A DNA stretch of 8,401 bases, taken from NCBI GenBank assembly GCA_021797415.1, contig JAJZZT010000555.1, forward strand, positions 1 through 8,401. The letters run 5' to 3'. The notes under the pieces were generated by a model. The model did no database searches, was not told the origin of the DNA, and saw nothing but the letters and a program-made list of their open reading frames with translations. Source of the DNA: Bacillota bacterium. Lineage in GTDB: Bacteria; Bacillota; Bacilli; Alicyclobacillales; SLC66. Shown piece by piece: positions 1-6,629 of the stretch. Position 1 is the first letter of the stretch. Each line of letters opens with the position of its first letter. Made by a program: the position numbers and the translations under genes.

Positions 1-459
1 TTTCTCGATGAGCCGACGATCGGCCTTGACGTGGTGGTGAAGCAAAATATCCGGGAGCTCATTCGCCACCTCAACCGGAACGAGGGTGTCACCGTGTTCT
101 TGACATCGCATGATGCAACGGACGTCGAGACGCTGTGCGAGCGAGTTCTGGTGATCAACCACGGCAGGCTGCTGTTCAACGGACTGACCTCCCAAATGGC
201 GCAGAGATTCCTCCATTTTAAGGAGATCCATCTGGAAATCACGGACGGTCCCATTCTCTACTCCGCGGACGGAGTGCAGGTTCAACAACGCGACAATACC
301 GCCACGCTTGTCGTCGATGTGCGCAAGACCCCGCTTGAACGCGTGCTGTCGTACGTGCTGCAATATCATCAGGTGCGGGATGTGCGCATTGTCGAACCGT
401 CGATGGAAGAGATCATTCGCGCCATTTATACGGAGGCGCCGCAAGCGGCGGACCGATGA
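1..459 (+). CDS. ABC-2 exporter ATP-binding subunit, 3' part only
   Basis: This is the C-terminal part of an ABC transporter nucleotide-binding subunit, which hydrolyses ATP to drive the adjacent permeases. The frame is open from the first base. It begins inside Walker B (FLDEP), followed by the D-loop (TIGLD), and the switch histidine lies in TSHD at bases 103-114. Walker A and the ABC signature lie upstream of the window. After the ATPase core there is a regulatory tail of about 90 residues (EIHLEITDGP onward, ending near MEEIIRAIY), as is common in ABC-2 drug and polysaccharide exporters. The stop is TGA at 457-459. The first permease starts 45 bp downstream on the same strand, so the three genes are probably one operon. 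The family is clear; the substrate cannot be told. Confidence 0.93.
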   Translation, partial: FLDEPTIGLDVVVKQNIRELIRHLNRNEGVTVFLTSHDATDVETLCERVLVINHGRLLFNGLTSQMAQRFLHFKEIHLEITDGPILYSADGVQVQQRDNTATLVVDVRKTPLERVLSYVLQYHQVRDVRIVEPSMEEIIRAIYTEAPQAADR

Positions 460-504
460 ACCGGACATTATGAGGATCGTTCACTGCGACGGAGGTGGCA
501 GCCC

Positions 505-1305
505 GTGTACCGCAACTTTCGCAAATACTGGGCGATATTTGTCGTGGCGCTGAAGAATCAATGGGCCTACATCCCGGAAACATTGCTGCGCAGCGTTTTT
601 CTCGTCGTCATCATGTACGTGTTTGCAGAGCTTTGGTCGACCACCTATGAATCATCGGGCCACAAGGTGCTCGGCGGATACGATGTCCGGGCGGTGGTAT
701 GGTATCTGGTCGTCACCGAGGCCATCGTGATGGGAACCCCACGCTTGGTCAACACATTGTCTGAGGAAATCAAACACGGGGACATCGCTTATCGCCTGAC
801 CAAGCCGGTGAACTATGTGTTGTACAACTACGCCCAGTATCTTGGGGAAGCCACCGTGAGAATCGCTGCAAATCTGGTGATCGGAGGGGCGGTGGCATTT
901 GCGTTTTTTGGCTTTCCTCCGGCGACGTGGGCGTCGGGCGGGCTGTTTTTGATCACCGTCGCCATCGCTGTCACGATGCAGTTCACCTTGAACATGATCA
1001 TCTCTCTGTCGCTGTTTTGGATAGAAGACGGCCGGGGACTCGACTTGATTTCGTCGCGCTTGGTGATGATTCTGGGCGGAATGATGATCCCGCTTCCCCT
1101 GTTTCCGGCGTGGTTGGCCGCTGTTTGCGCGTATTTGCCCTTTCAGGTCGTGGCGTATCTGCCCGCCAACACCCTGGTGGATCTTCATGCCCAAAATGTC
1201 GGGCCGGATTTGCTTCGATCCGCCGTATGGATCGGACTGTTTGCCGGACTGTGCCGACTGCTATACCGAAAGGGGGTGCGGCAACTCCATGTCCAGGGCG
1301 GGTGA
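505..1305 (+). CDS. ABC-2 family permease (DUF990 type), first of two
   Basis: This is an integral membrane subunit, 266 aa, probably half of the channel of an ABC-2 exporter. It starts at GTG 505, with GGAGG at 491-495 and a 9-nt spacer. The N-terminus (YRNFRKYWAIFVVALKNQWAY) is an amphipathic lead-in typical of the ABC2_membrane_6/DUF990 group. Hydrophobic segments follow near residues 30-50, 65-85, 115-140, 145-170, 185-215 and 235-250. A conserved-looking loop, EEIKHGDIAYRLTKPVNYVLY (about residues 87-107), matches the 'G.id..LtkPvn' pattern of this family. The gene lies between the ATPase and a second permease that overlaps its end by 17 bp, which fits translational coupling and equal amounts of the two halves. 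The substrate is unknown. Family assignment rests on recognition of the pattern, not a search. Confidence 0.88.
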   Translation: MYRNFRKYWAIFVVALKNQWAYIPETLLRSVFLVVIMYVFAELWSTTYESSGHKVLGGYDVRAVVWYLVVTEAIVMGTPRLVNTLSEEIKHGDIAYRLTKPVNYVLYNYAQYLGEATVRIAANLVIGGAVAFAFFGFPPATWASGGLFLITVAIAVTMQFTLNMIISLSLFWIEDGRGLDLISSRLVMILGGMMIPLPLFPAWLAAVCAYLPFQVVAYLPANTLVDLHAQNVGPDLLRSAVWIGLFAGLCRLLYRKGVRQLHVQGG

Positions 1306-2086
1306 TTCATGGAGACTGACGGCGGCGTACTTTTGGTTCAACTTGCGCGGCAGCTACGCCTTTCGAACGAGCTTCTGGCTGCAACTGTGGAGCATGGTGA
1401 TGAACGACGCCATCTGGGTCGCCTTTTGGGTGATCTACTTTGCCCGCTTCCCTGTCGTTCACGGCTGGCGACGCCATGACATTCTCTTTCTGTGGGGAGT
1501 GAGCGCGTTCTCATTCGGGGTGATGGACGTTGTGTTTGGCAACGCTCTGCGGCTTGGGAGAATCATCGCGGAAGGGGAACTCGACATTTACCTGAGCAAC
1601 CCGAAACCGCCCCTGTTTCACGCCCTGATCAGCCGGCAAAATGTGGTGGGGTGGGGCGACATGCTGTTTGGGGCCGGCGTGTTGGCGGGATCTGTTCCGC
1701 CTGACCCTGTCCATTGGCTGCAAACCCTTGTTGCCGCGGCAGCCGCCGGGATGTTGCTGACTGGTTTCGTGGTGATGACCCAGTCTCTGGTGTTTTTCAT
1801 CGGCGGCAGAGAGGGGCTGGGCGGACAATTGGCGGAGGTGTTCTTGGTCTTTTCGCACTATCCGTCCGCCATTTTCCACGGCTGGTTCATCCGTGTGCTG
1901 ATTTTTGCCGTGATTCCGGCGGGCCTGATCAATGCCCTGCCTCTCGCGGTGGTGGATTCCGTACATCCATGGCTGCTCTGGGTGAGCCTCGGAGCCGGAA
2001 CGATGGAGGTGTGGATCGCCCGTACCGTCTTTTACAAGGGGCTCAAGGTGTACACTTCCGGCAACCGCATCACGGTCAGAAGCTGA
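1289..2086 (+). CDS. ABC-2 family permease (DUF990 type), second of two
   Basis: This is the second membrane subunit of the exporter, 265 aa. The chosen start is ATG 1289, inside the end of the previous gene, with an AAAGGGGG purine tract at 1269-1276. The longer open frame back to 1187 has no ribosome binding site and would only read the previous gene out of frame. The N-terminal stretch LTAAYFWFNLRGSYAFRTSF and the motif GRIIAEGELDIYLSNPKPP (about residues 90-108) parallel the first permease's HGDIAYRLTKPVN loop, so the two are likely paralogous halves of a heterodimer. About six hydrophobic segments are visible. The stop is TGA at 2084-2086, converging on the minus-strand PaiB-like gene 28 bp away. 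No clear hairpin terminator is visible in that gap. Confidence 0.87.
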   Translation: MSRAGDSWRLTAAYFWFNLRGSYAFRTSFWLQLWSMVMNDAIWVAFWVIYFARFPVVHGWRRHDILFLWGVSAFSFGVMDVVFGNALRLGRIIAEGELDIYLSNPKPPLFHALISRQNVVGWGDMLFGAGVLAGSVPPDPVHWLQTLVAAAAAGMLLTGFVVMTQSLVFFIGGREGLGGQLAEVFLVFSHYPSAIFHGWFIRVLIFAVIPAGLINALPLAVVDSVHPWLLWVSLGAGTMEVWIARTVFYKGLKVYTSGNRITVRS

Positions 2087-2114
2087 ATCTTTAAAGTGTC
2101 GGCCACGACGATCT

Positions 2115-2726
2115 TCATATCGAAGCGCCCAATCGTTCCTGCATCAATTGAGCCAGACTTTGAGCGCCGGCCTCCCCGGATTTCCCAAGCTTCGCAATAA
2201 CTCTCCGCTGAATTTCCACGGGCTTATTCTGACTGAGCTTGGTTTTGCCTTCGATCTTCGAGATGTCGATCCGAAACCCGACGACAGCCTTCATCATATT
2301 CCGATAGAACGGTTGGTCGGCATGCGACGGCAAGTCGGACTCCGGCTCGTGAAAGCGGACCGTCTCTTCGAGCAGCTCCGCCAATTCCTCTTCCCTGTCG
2401 ATCACGCTGCAAGCCCCGTACACATGCACATCCATATAGTTCCATGTCGGTACGGAGGCGGTTTGCCCGTACCAGGAAGGAGAGATGTAGGCGTGCGGCC
2501 CCTGGAATACAACCAGCACGGACTGTCCATGCAGGTTTCGCCACTGCGGATTCGCCCTGGCCATGTGGGCAAGCAATAAATTTCGCCGGTCATCATAAAG
2601 AAACGGAAGATGGGTGGCAAACGGTTGCCCGTCAACCGTGCTGATCAAGACGCCAAAACTGTTGACTTGGATAAAATGTGCGATGTCAGCCGAATCTCGC
2701 ATTTCGAAGTGTTCCGGCACGTACAC
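2115..2726 (-). CDS. PaiB-family FMN-binding protein / putative transcriptional regulator
   Basis: This is a 203-aa protein of the FMN_bind_2 (PaiB) family, flavin-binding split-barrel proteins. B. subtilis PaiB (207 aa) is linked to repression of sporulation and degradative-enzyme genes. Family hallmarks are MYVPEHFE at the N-terminus, HMARANPQW (residues 54-62), GPHAYISPSWY (76-86), VPTWNYMDVHVYG (from 92) and KLSQNKP near 160. The start is taken as GTG 2726 because the family begins M-Y-x-P-x-H-F and AAAGGAG lies at 2738-2744 on this strand. A longer ATG start at 2768 would add 14 unconserved residues and bury this site. It is the last gene of a minus-strand cluster, 78 bp after the CPBP-like gene. 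No PaiA acetyltransferase partner is present in the window. Confidence 0.9.
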   Translation of the reverse strand: MYVPEHFEMRDSADIAHFIQVNSFGVLISTVDGQPFATHLPFLYDDRRNLLLAHMARANPQWRNLHGQSVLVVFQGPHAYISPSWYGQTASVPTWNYMDVHVYGACSVIDREEELAELLEETVRFHEPESDLPSHADQPFYRNMMKAVVGFRIDISKIEGKTKLSQNKPVEIQRRVIAKLGKSGEAGAQSLAQLMQERLGASI

Positions 2727-2756
2727 GCAGCGATCATCTCCTTTGGCGATATGGCT

Positions 2757-2785
2757 ATCGTACTCCAACGGACTCGACGTGTCTG
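2757..2785 (-). promoter_or_regulatory. possible internal sigma-A promoter for the PaiB-like gene
   Basis: On the minus strand, CAGACA (2785-2780) and TACGAT (2762-2757) are separated by exactly 17 bp. Each matches four of six bases of the -35 and -10 consensus. The predicted start would leave a leader of about 24 nt carrying the AAAGGAG site. This is a plausible but weak prediction; read-through from the upstream minus-strand genes is the alternative. Confidence 0.3.
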
Positions 2786-2804
2786 CAGAAAGCTCGGCCC
2801 ATTA

Positions 2805-3485
2805 TCATATCCCCAGCCACAGATGCCATGCCACGCTGAGCGCGAACGCCGCCCACAGGGAACGGGACCGTTCGACCAGCCATCCATTGGCGAGACCGAG
2901 CAACAGCGCGCAGACAGGGAGAACGGGAGACCCTTGCGGGAAAGCGAAAGCGATCGCAAATAAGAGGCTTTGCGCGACGGTCGCCGCAAGCTTCGAAAGG
3001 CCGATTTGCCGGAGGCGCGGTTGCAGGATATTGCGGAACAACAGTTCATCCAGATAAGCGCCGGCGAGCATGCCAGGCAGTGAGGAAACCGGCCGGCAAG
3101 ACTGGCCGCCGACACACGCGCCGGCGTGAAAAGCGGCCGCAGCCACGGCGCAGGCGCCAAACAACAGCGGCGCGATAGCGACGGCCAGCAGCCAGGATTG
3201 CCGCTGCCTGAGACGCGTGCTGGCATGTTCAGGCAGACGCGAGCTGTCCACTGTCAAAACGGTCCCCCACGCAAGAACTTCATATACTTGGCCGATTTGC
3301 ACCCAGGGTCCTCCGTGCACGGCGGATGTAAATATCCGCACGGCGAGCAGGCCGATTGTATCCACATTCAACCGGATGCGGTTGACGCGCCTGTGGACCG
3401 CCGGCGCAAAACGAAAAGCAGGCGCCGGCCAACCTGTCGCCATGTCGGACTGCCCACCGGCCGGACCTCCAGTCCGCCGCCTCAC
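2805..3485 (-). CDS. CPBP (CAAX/Abi-like) membrane protein with altered active-site motifs
   Basis: This is a 226-aa membrane protein related to the CPBP family (CAAX prenyl protease 2 / bacteriocin-processing). The start is chosen as GTG 3485: it forms a GTGA overlap with the stop of the upstream nitroreductase and has GGAGG at 3498-3494 with an 8-nt spacer. Residues 146-151 read DELLFR where the family has EE-x-x-x-R, and the flanking ILQPRLR and GWLVERSRSLWA segments are typical. The second motif, normally F-x-x-x-H, reads FAIAF, and the third, normally H-x-x-x-N, reads SVAWH, so the metal-binding histidines appear to be replaced. The first 45 residues are polar and unlike the usual N-terminal helices. 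It may be a non-catalytic member or a decaying gene. The family call is reasonably firm; activity is doubtful. Confidence 0.72.
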   Translation of the reverse strand: MRRRTGGPAGGQSDMATGWPAPAFRFAPAVHRRVNRIRLNVDTIGLLAVRIFTSAVHGGPWVQIGQVYEVLAWGTVLTVDSSRLPEHASTRLRQRQSWLLAVAIAPLLFGACAVAAAAFHAGACVGGQSCRPVSSLPGMLAGAYLDELLFRNILQPRLRQIGLSKLAATVAQSLLFAIAFAFPQGSPVLPVCALLLGLANGWLVERSRSLWAAFALSVAWHLWLGI

Positions 3486-4054
3486 TGCTCCCGCCTCCAC
3501 CTCTGCCAGGCAACCAGGTGATGCATGGCATACCGTCTGTGCTGATTTGTCACCCGGCGTTTCGCGTCAGCCAGCACGCCCGACAACGCCGAAGAAGACG
3601 GGTAGCCCAATCCCGTGACGACCGTCACTCGGCAGCCATCCGGAATGTCCAGTTCCCGTTTTAGCTGGAATTCGTCGAATCCAATCATCTGGCGGGCGCT
3701 GATGCCGAGACGCTGCGCCTGATGGATCAAGCTCATCATGGCGCATCCGCAATCATACAGATAATAGGCCTTGCCATCCACCTCATCATCGTCGCGCGGA
3801 TCGGCGAACTGCACGACGATTCCCGCGGCATTAACCGCCCAGGCGTTGCAGCGGTGCAGCACCCGGCCGATTGCCCGTTTCATCCCCTCGTCGGTAATGA
3901 CCACGTAGCGAGCGGGCTGGTGATTCCAGGACGACGGGGCGCGGCGGGCGGCTTCCAACACGATGTCCCACACCTCGCGGGGAATGGGGCGATCAGTCCA
4001 ATTGGTCACGCTCTTTCGCATCGCGATTTCAGGCGCTGCATGGATGCCTGCCAT
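3482..4054 (-). CDS. nitroreductase-family FMN oxidoreductase
   Basis: This is a 190-aa flavoprotein of the nitroreductase superfamily, which reduces nitro, quinone or related substrates with NAD(P)H in the cytoplasm. Motifs seen are RKSVTNWTDRPIP (residues 13-25, the FMN-phosphate-binding N-terminal pattern), EAARRAPSSWNHQPARYVV (34-52, the classic AP.s.N.QP signature), a central helix CGCAMMSLIHQAQRLGIS, and a C-terminal VVTGLGYP segment. The start is ATG 4054, with an AGAGGGGGG ribosome binding site immediately upstream. The open frame extends to 4156, but those residues lack family similarity. It is the first gene of a minus-strand cluster and its stop is coupled by GTGA to the CPBP-like gene. 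The substrate is not predictable from the sequence. Confidence 0.9.
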   Translation of the reverse strand: MAGIHAAPEIAMRKSVTNWTDRPIPREVWDIVLEAARRAPSSWNHQPARYVVITDEGMKRAIGRVLHRCNAWAVNAAGIVVQFADPRDDDEVDGKAYYLYDCGCAMMSLIHQAQRLGISARQMIGFDEFQLKRELDIPDGCRVTVVTGLGYPSSSALSGVLADAKRRVTNQHRRYAMHHLVAWQRWRREQ

Positions 4055-4165
4055 GTTCCCCCCTCTCCCTTCCCCATCAGGATTGACGCGGCAAGCGCGT
4101 CTTGTTACCTTGACTTTAAACGGTATCCCGGTCATCTGGATATTGACGTCAGTCACTCGTTGGTC
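4055..4165 (-). promoter_or_regulatory. divergent intergenic region between the nitroreductase and kinase genes
   Basis: These 111 bp must hold the start signals of two divergent units. A TTGACT hexamer at 4110-4115 (plus strand) resembles a -35 element, but no good -10 lies 16-18 bp away; the best is the weak TCATCT at 4132-4137. A perfect 8-bp palindrome, TGACGTCA, sits at 4144-4151, close to the kinase start, and could be an operator half or chance. No confident promoter can be assigned for either direction. Confidence 0.25.
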
Positions 4166-5320
4166 ATGGATGTGAACCCTGTGCGTATCGCATTCGCTGT
4201 GCTCCGATCGGTCGGCTACGCGAGCGTCTTTTGCATACTATTGTTCCTTAGGCACCGTCTGTCGTGGTGGCAATGGGGAATCAGCCTGCCAGTCATGGCT
4301 TGGGGAAGCTTCGATCAGTGGAAGCGTCCCGATGCCGCCCGGTCCGTCATGCGGCGGGGCATCCTAGTGGAGACAGCCCTGATAGGCATGTGGAGTGCGG
4401 CACTGCAGGATGCGTCGGTCATTCCGTTCATCCTGATCTCGCCCGCCGCCCGCGGCCTTGTCCACCTCCGGCCGAGAGACATCGCCTGGATGGCCCCTTT
4501 GGCACTTCTCCCCCTCCTCGTCCTGCACGCGCTGTTCCCCGCGAACAGCGCGACACTGGCGTGGCAACTGGCGATTCTGCTCGTCATGGGCAGCTACAGC
4601 GCCATTCTCGGAGGCTTGCTCCGCAAACGTGACCTGCTGCGCCGCATGGTCATCATCGACGCATACGCCAAAGAACAGAGAGCCAAAGACGACGAGCGAT
4701 CCCGCGTGGCGGCGCAATTTCACGATACGGCGGGACAATACTGGGCGGCCGTCATCCGGGCGTTGGACGCCGCGCTCGTTTTGGACGGCGAAAGGCGGGA
4801 GGAATTTGTACGCAAGGCCAGGGAGGCGGCGATTCTCGGGCTGAGGGAAACCAGGGAAGCGGTTCATGGCTGGAATATGGGCCGCCAGTCTGCCGCTGCA
4901 TGGCTTTCGGCCGCCGAAACATCGCTGAGAAACCTCTCCCATCTGGCGGGAATAGGCATGACGTTCCACCTGGCGACCGTGGCCTGGCGTGGACACGGGG
5001 CGGCGGACCAGGTGGGAGAACTCATCGCGCGCGTGATGATGGAGGGGACAACAAACGCCATTCGCCACGGGATGGCGAAAAGTGTACAGATTTCACTGCG
5101 GCAGGAGGATGGCTGGTTTCATGTGGTAGTGCAGGACGACGGAGAAGGGCTCGACCGCGCGGCATCATTGCAGGCAGGTGCCGGGATAGCCAATCTGACC
5201 CGCGAAGCCAGACGTCTCGGAGGACAACTCCAGATTTCATCGCAGGCGGGGCGCGGGACCGCACTTGTGCTCCATGTGCCGGAGCCCGCTCAGGCGGGAA
5301 AGGAGGGGCGGACATCGTGA
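4166..5320 (+). CDS. membrane sensor histidine kinase, NarL/DesK-type (HisKA_3)
   Basis: This is a 384-aa sensor kinase that autophosphorylates on histidine and passes the phosphate to the regulator encoded next. The N-terminal part has about five or six hydrophobic segments (roughly residues 8-28, 35-50, 65-95, 108-128, 130-152) with little extracellular sequence, like DesK-type membrane sensors. The dimerisation/phosphoacceptor helix contains ERSRVAAQFHDTAGQ with His186. The ATPase part has the N-box EGTTNAIRH (Asn297), the G1 box QDDGEGLD and a C-terminal GIANLTREARRLGGQ followed by GRGTALVL. ATG 4166 is chosen as the first start in front of the first membrane helix. It lacks a good ribosome binding site, so GTG 4172 or 4181 remains possible. 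The frame open back to 3722 reads the nitroreductase antisense. Its stop overlaps the regulator start as GTGA. Confidence 0.93.
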   Translation: MDVNPVRIAFAVLRSVGYASVFCILLFLRHRLSWWQWGISLPVMAWGSFDQWKRPDAARSVMRRGILVETALIGMWSAALQDASVIPFILISPAARGLVHLRPRDIAWMAPLALLPLLVLHALFPANSATLAWQLAILLVMGSYSAILGGLLRKRDLLRRMVIIDAYAKEQRAKDDERSRVAAQFHDTAGQYWAAVIRALDAALVLDGERREEFVRKAREAAILGLRETREAVHGWNMGRQSAAAWLSAAETSLRNLSHLAGIGMTFHLATVAWRGHGAADQVGELIARVMMEGTTNAIRHGMAKSVQISLRQEDGWFHVVVQDDGEGLDRAASLQAGAGIANLTREARRLGGQLQISSQAGRGTALVLHVPEPAQAGKEGRTS

Positions 5321-6246
5321 TTCGCCTTGGGATCGCGGAAGACCAGGCAATCGTGCGCGAAAGCCTGGCGATCGTTTTGCAGCTCGAACCGGACATGACT
5401 GTGCGCTGGACGGCGGCCGACGGACTGAAGGCGGTTCAGCAGGCGCAAAATGCGGCCGTGGACGTGGTCCTCATGGATCTGCGCCTGCCTGTCAAAGACG
5501 GTGTGAGTGCGGCGCGGGAGATCAAACAGGGTTCCCCCGAAACTCGCGTGATCGTGCTGACGACATTCCATCAGGACGAGTGGCTGCTTGATGCGATGCG
5601 GGCGGGTGCGACAGCCTGTTTGCTGAAAGATGTCCCTCCGCAGTTGCTGGCCGCCGCCATCAGGCATATTTTTGCAGATGATTGGGATCCAGAACAATGG
5701 ACGCCGGACTGGCGGCTCTACGCGCCGGAAGTCCAGTTCCTCCGGAAGCTAGGGCAGATGCCGGACAGAACGGCCGACGGATTGAGCGCGCGAGACATCG
5801 ACATTCTCCGCCTGATCTGCCAGGGCGCCTTGAATCAGGAAATCGCCTTGCGGTTGCACCTCACCGAAGGCACGGTGAAAAATTATGTGTCCGCCCTGTA
5901 CGCGAAACTCGGTGTCCGGCATCGGGCGGAGGCCGTCCAGGCGGCAAAAAAGCGGGGCCTCGGAGACATGGGAAAACGCCCGCTGTTGCCCACCTGTGGG
6001 AATACAGGTTCACTGCGCTGGGCATATTGTACGTGGTCCCGCAGGAAGAAACGCGGCGGGGCACACGTGTCTCAGGAGGAATCAGCGTGCCGAATCAAAA
6101 CCAGCAGGCGGCGCAACAGGCGCAGCAAGCCATTCAGCAGATCCAGCAGATTGCACAGCAATTGCAACAACAGGAACAGGCGAACGCCCAGCAGGCGCAA
6201 CAATGGCAGGCCGCGTCCAGCAGCCAGGCTGGAACCCCGCAGATGA
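5317..6246 (+). CDS. NarL/FixJ-family response regulator with an unusual C-terminal run-on
   Basis: This is a DNA-binding response regulator partnered with the preceding kinase. The start is GTG 5317 in a GTGA overlap, with a perfect AAAGGAGG site at 5299-5306. The receiver domain covers residues 1-120, with the acidic pair Glu8/Asp9, phosphoacceptor Asp54 (LMDLRLP), Thr82/Thr83 and Lys104. The LuxR-type helix-turn-helix is about residues 155-214 (GLSARDIDILRLICQG, NQEIA, TEGTVKNYVSALYAKLGV). The family normally ends near here at 200-220 aa, but no stop occurs until TGA 6244-6246, giving 309 aa. The last 95 residues are Arg/Ser-rich, show no domain, and overlap the Gln-rich gene by 160 bp in another frame. 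This tail is probably a lost stop rather than a functional domain, though translation of it cannot be excluded. Confidence 0.9.
   Translation: MIRLGIAEDQAIVRESLAIVLQLEPDMTVRWTAADGLKAVQQAQNAAVDVVLMDLRLPVKDGVSAAREIKQGSPETRVIVLTTFHQDEWLLDAMRAGATACLLKDVPPQLLAAAIRHIFADDWDPEQWTPDWRLYAPEVQFLRKLGQMPDRTADGLSARDIDILRLICQGALNQEIALRLHLTEGTVKNYVSALYAKLGVRHRAEAVQAAKKRGLGDMGKRPLLPTCGNTGSLRWAYCTWSRRKKRGGAHVSQEESACRIKTSRRRNRRSKPFSRSSRLHSNCNNRNRRTPSRRNNGRPRPAARLEPRR
5989..6009. repeat. overlapping inverted repeats before the Gln-rich gene
   Basis: Two dyads share bases here. CCCAC-CT-GTGGG spans 5989-6000, and ACCTGT (5992-5997) pairs with ACAGGT (6004-6009) across a 6-nt loop. There is no T-tract, so this is not an intrinsic terminator. 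It may be an operator or a small RNA hairpin, or chance. Confidence 0.35.
6000..6029 (+). promoter_or_regulatory. possible sigma-G/F-like (forespore) promoter for the Gln-rich gene
   Basis: GAATA at 6000-6004 is followed after exactly 18 bp by CATATTG at 6023-6029. The B. subtilis sigma-G consensus is approximately G-[ACT]-ATR, 18 bp, CAT-x-x-TA, so only the last base of the -10 differs. It lies about 60 bp before GTG 6087. The match is suggestive only, because such short motifs arise by chance and it is not known whether this organism forms spores. Confidence 0.3.
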
Positions 6247-6356
6247 CCAACCAAATGCAGAGTTTTGCCCAAAAGGAGCAAAACGCCGCCCAGCAACTGC
6301 AGCAGATCCAACAGTTGGCGCAACAGCTTCAGCAGCAGGTGCAACAACTGCAATAG
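6087..6356 (+). CDS. small glutamine-rich, low-complexity protein ending at an amber codon
   Basis: This is an 89-aa protein made largely of Gln, Ala, Ile and Leu (VPNQNQQAAQQAQQAIQQ onward), with no recognised domain. GTG 6087 is chosen because AGGAGGA lies at 6074-6080 with a 6-nt spacer and no other start has one. Hydrophobic Ile/Leu residues recur every three or four positions among the glutamines (IQQIQQIAQQL, LQQIQQLAQQLQQQ), which suggests an amphipathic helix or coiled coil. A polar stretch with SSSQAGTP lies in the middle. There is no signal peptide or membrane helix. It stops at TAG 6354-6356, inside the first unit of the tandem array, while the same frame continues through further repeat units. 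Its 5' part overlaps the regulator run-on. Function is unknown; Gln-rich spore (SASP-like) or structural proteins are possible analogies only. Confidence 0.68.
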   Translation: MPNQNQQAAQQAQQAIQQIQQIAQQLQQQEQANAQQAQQWQAASSSQAGTPQMTNQMQSFAQKEQNAAQQLQQIQQLAQQLQQQVQQLQ

Positions 6357-6629
6357 CAGGTGCAACAACTGCAACAGCAGGTGCAGCAGGAGCTGCAGCA
6401 GGTGCAACAACTGCAATAGCAGGTGCAACAACTGCAATAGCAGGTGCAACAACTGCAACAGCAGGTGCAGCAGGAGCTGCAGCAGGTGCAACAACTGCAA
6501 TAGCAGGTGCAGCAGGAGCTGCAGCAGGTGCAACAACTGCAATAGCAGGTGCAACAACTGCAACAGCAAGTGCAGCAGGAGCTGCAGCAGGTGCAACAAC
6601 TGCAACAGCAGGTGCAGCAGGAGCTGCAG
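6336..6629 (+). repeat. 14-unit, 21-bp tandem repeat array with two unit types
   Basis: There are fourteen back-to-back 21-bp units (294 bp) with no spacers. Type A codes QVQQLQ followed by TAG or CAG; type B codes QVQQELQ. In order: A(TAG) 6336, A(CAG) 6357, B 6378, A(TAG) 6399, A(TAG) 6420, A(CAG) 6441, B 6462, A(TAG) 6483, B 6504, A(TAG) 6525, A(CAG) 6546, B with one CAA variant 6567, A(CAG) 6588, B 6609. Bases 6336-6419 and 6420-6503 are identical 84-bp blocks, which indicates recent expansion by slippage or unequal recombination. The unit length is a multiple of three, so copy changes keep frame. Confidence 0.95.

Noticed and set aside
652..1194. Long minus-strand open frame inside the first permease gene
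   Set aside because: It is highly charged, His/Arg/Gln-rich sequence antisense to a clear membrane protein gene, with no ribosome site.
4144..4151. TGACGTCA palindrome as a regulator site
   Set aside because: Eight bases are too short to support an operator by themselves; it is mentioned only as part of the divergent intergenic region.
3722..4165. N-terminal extension of the histidine kinase frame back to 3722
   Set aside because: It runs antisense through the nitroreductase 5' part, has no ribosome site and precedes the first membrane helix with unrelated sequence.
1..6246. Exporter and two-component system as one detoxification module
   Set aside because: NarL-type systems often control ABC exporters, but here three opposite-strand genes lie between them and no shared operator was found, so the link is not claimed.
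6336..6629. CRISPR-like array
   Set aside because: The 21-bp units are directly adjacent with no unique spacers, keep codon periodicity, and continue the coding pattern of the upstream gene. There are no cas genes.
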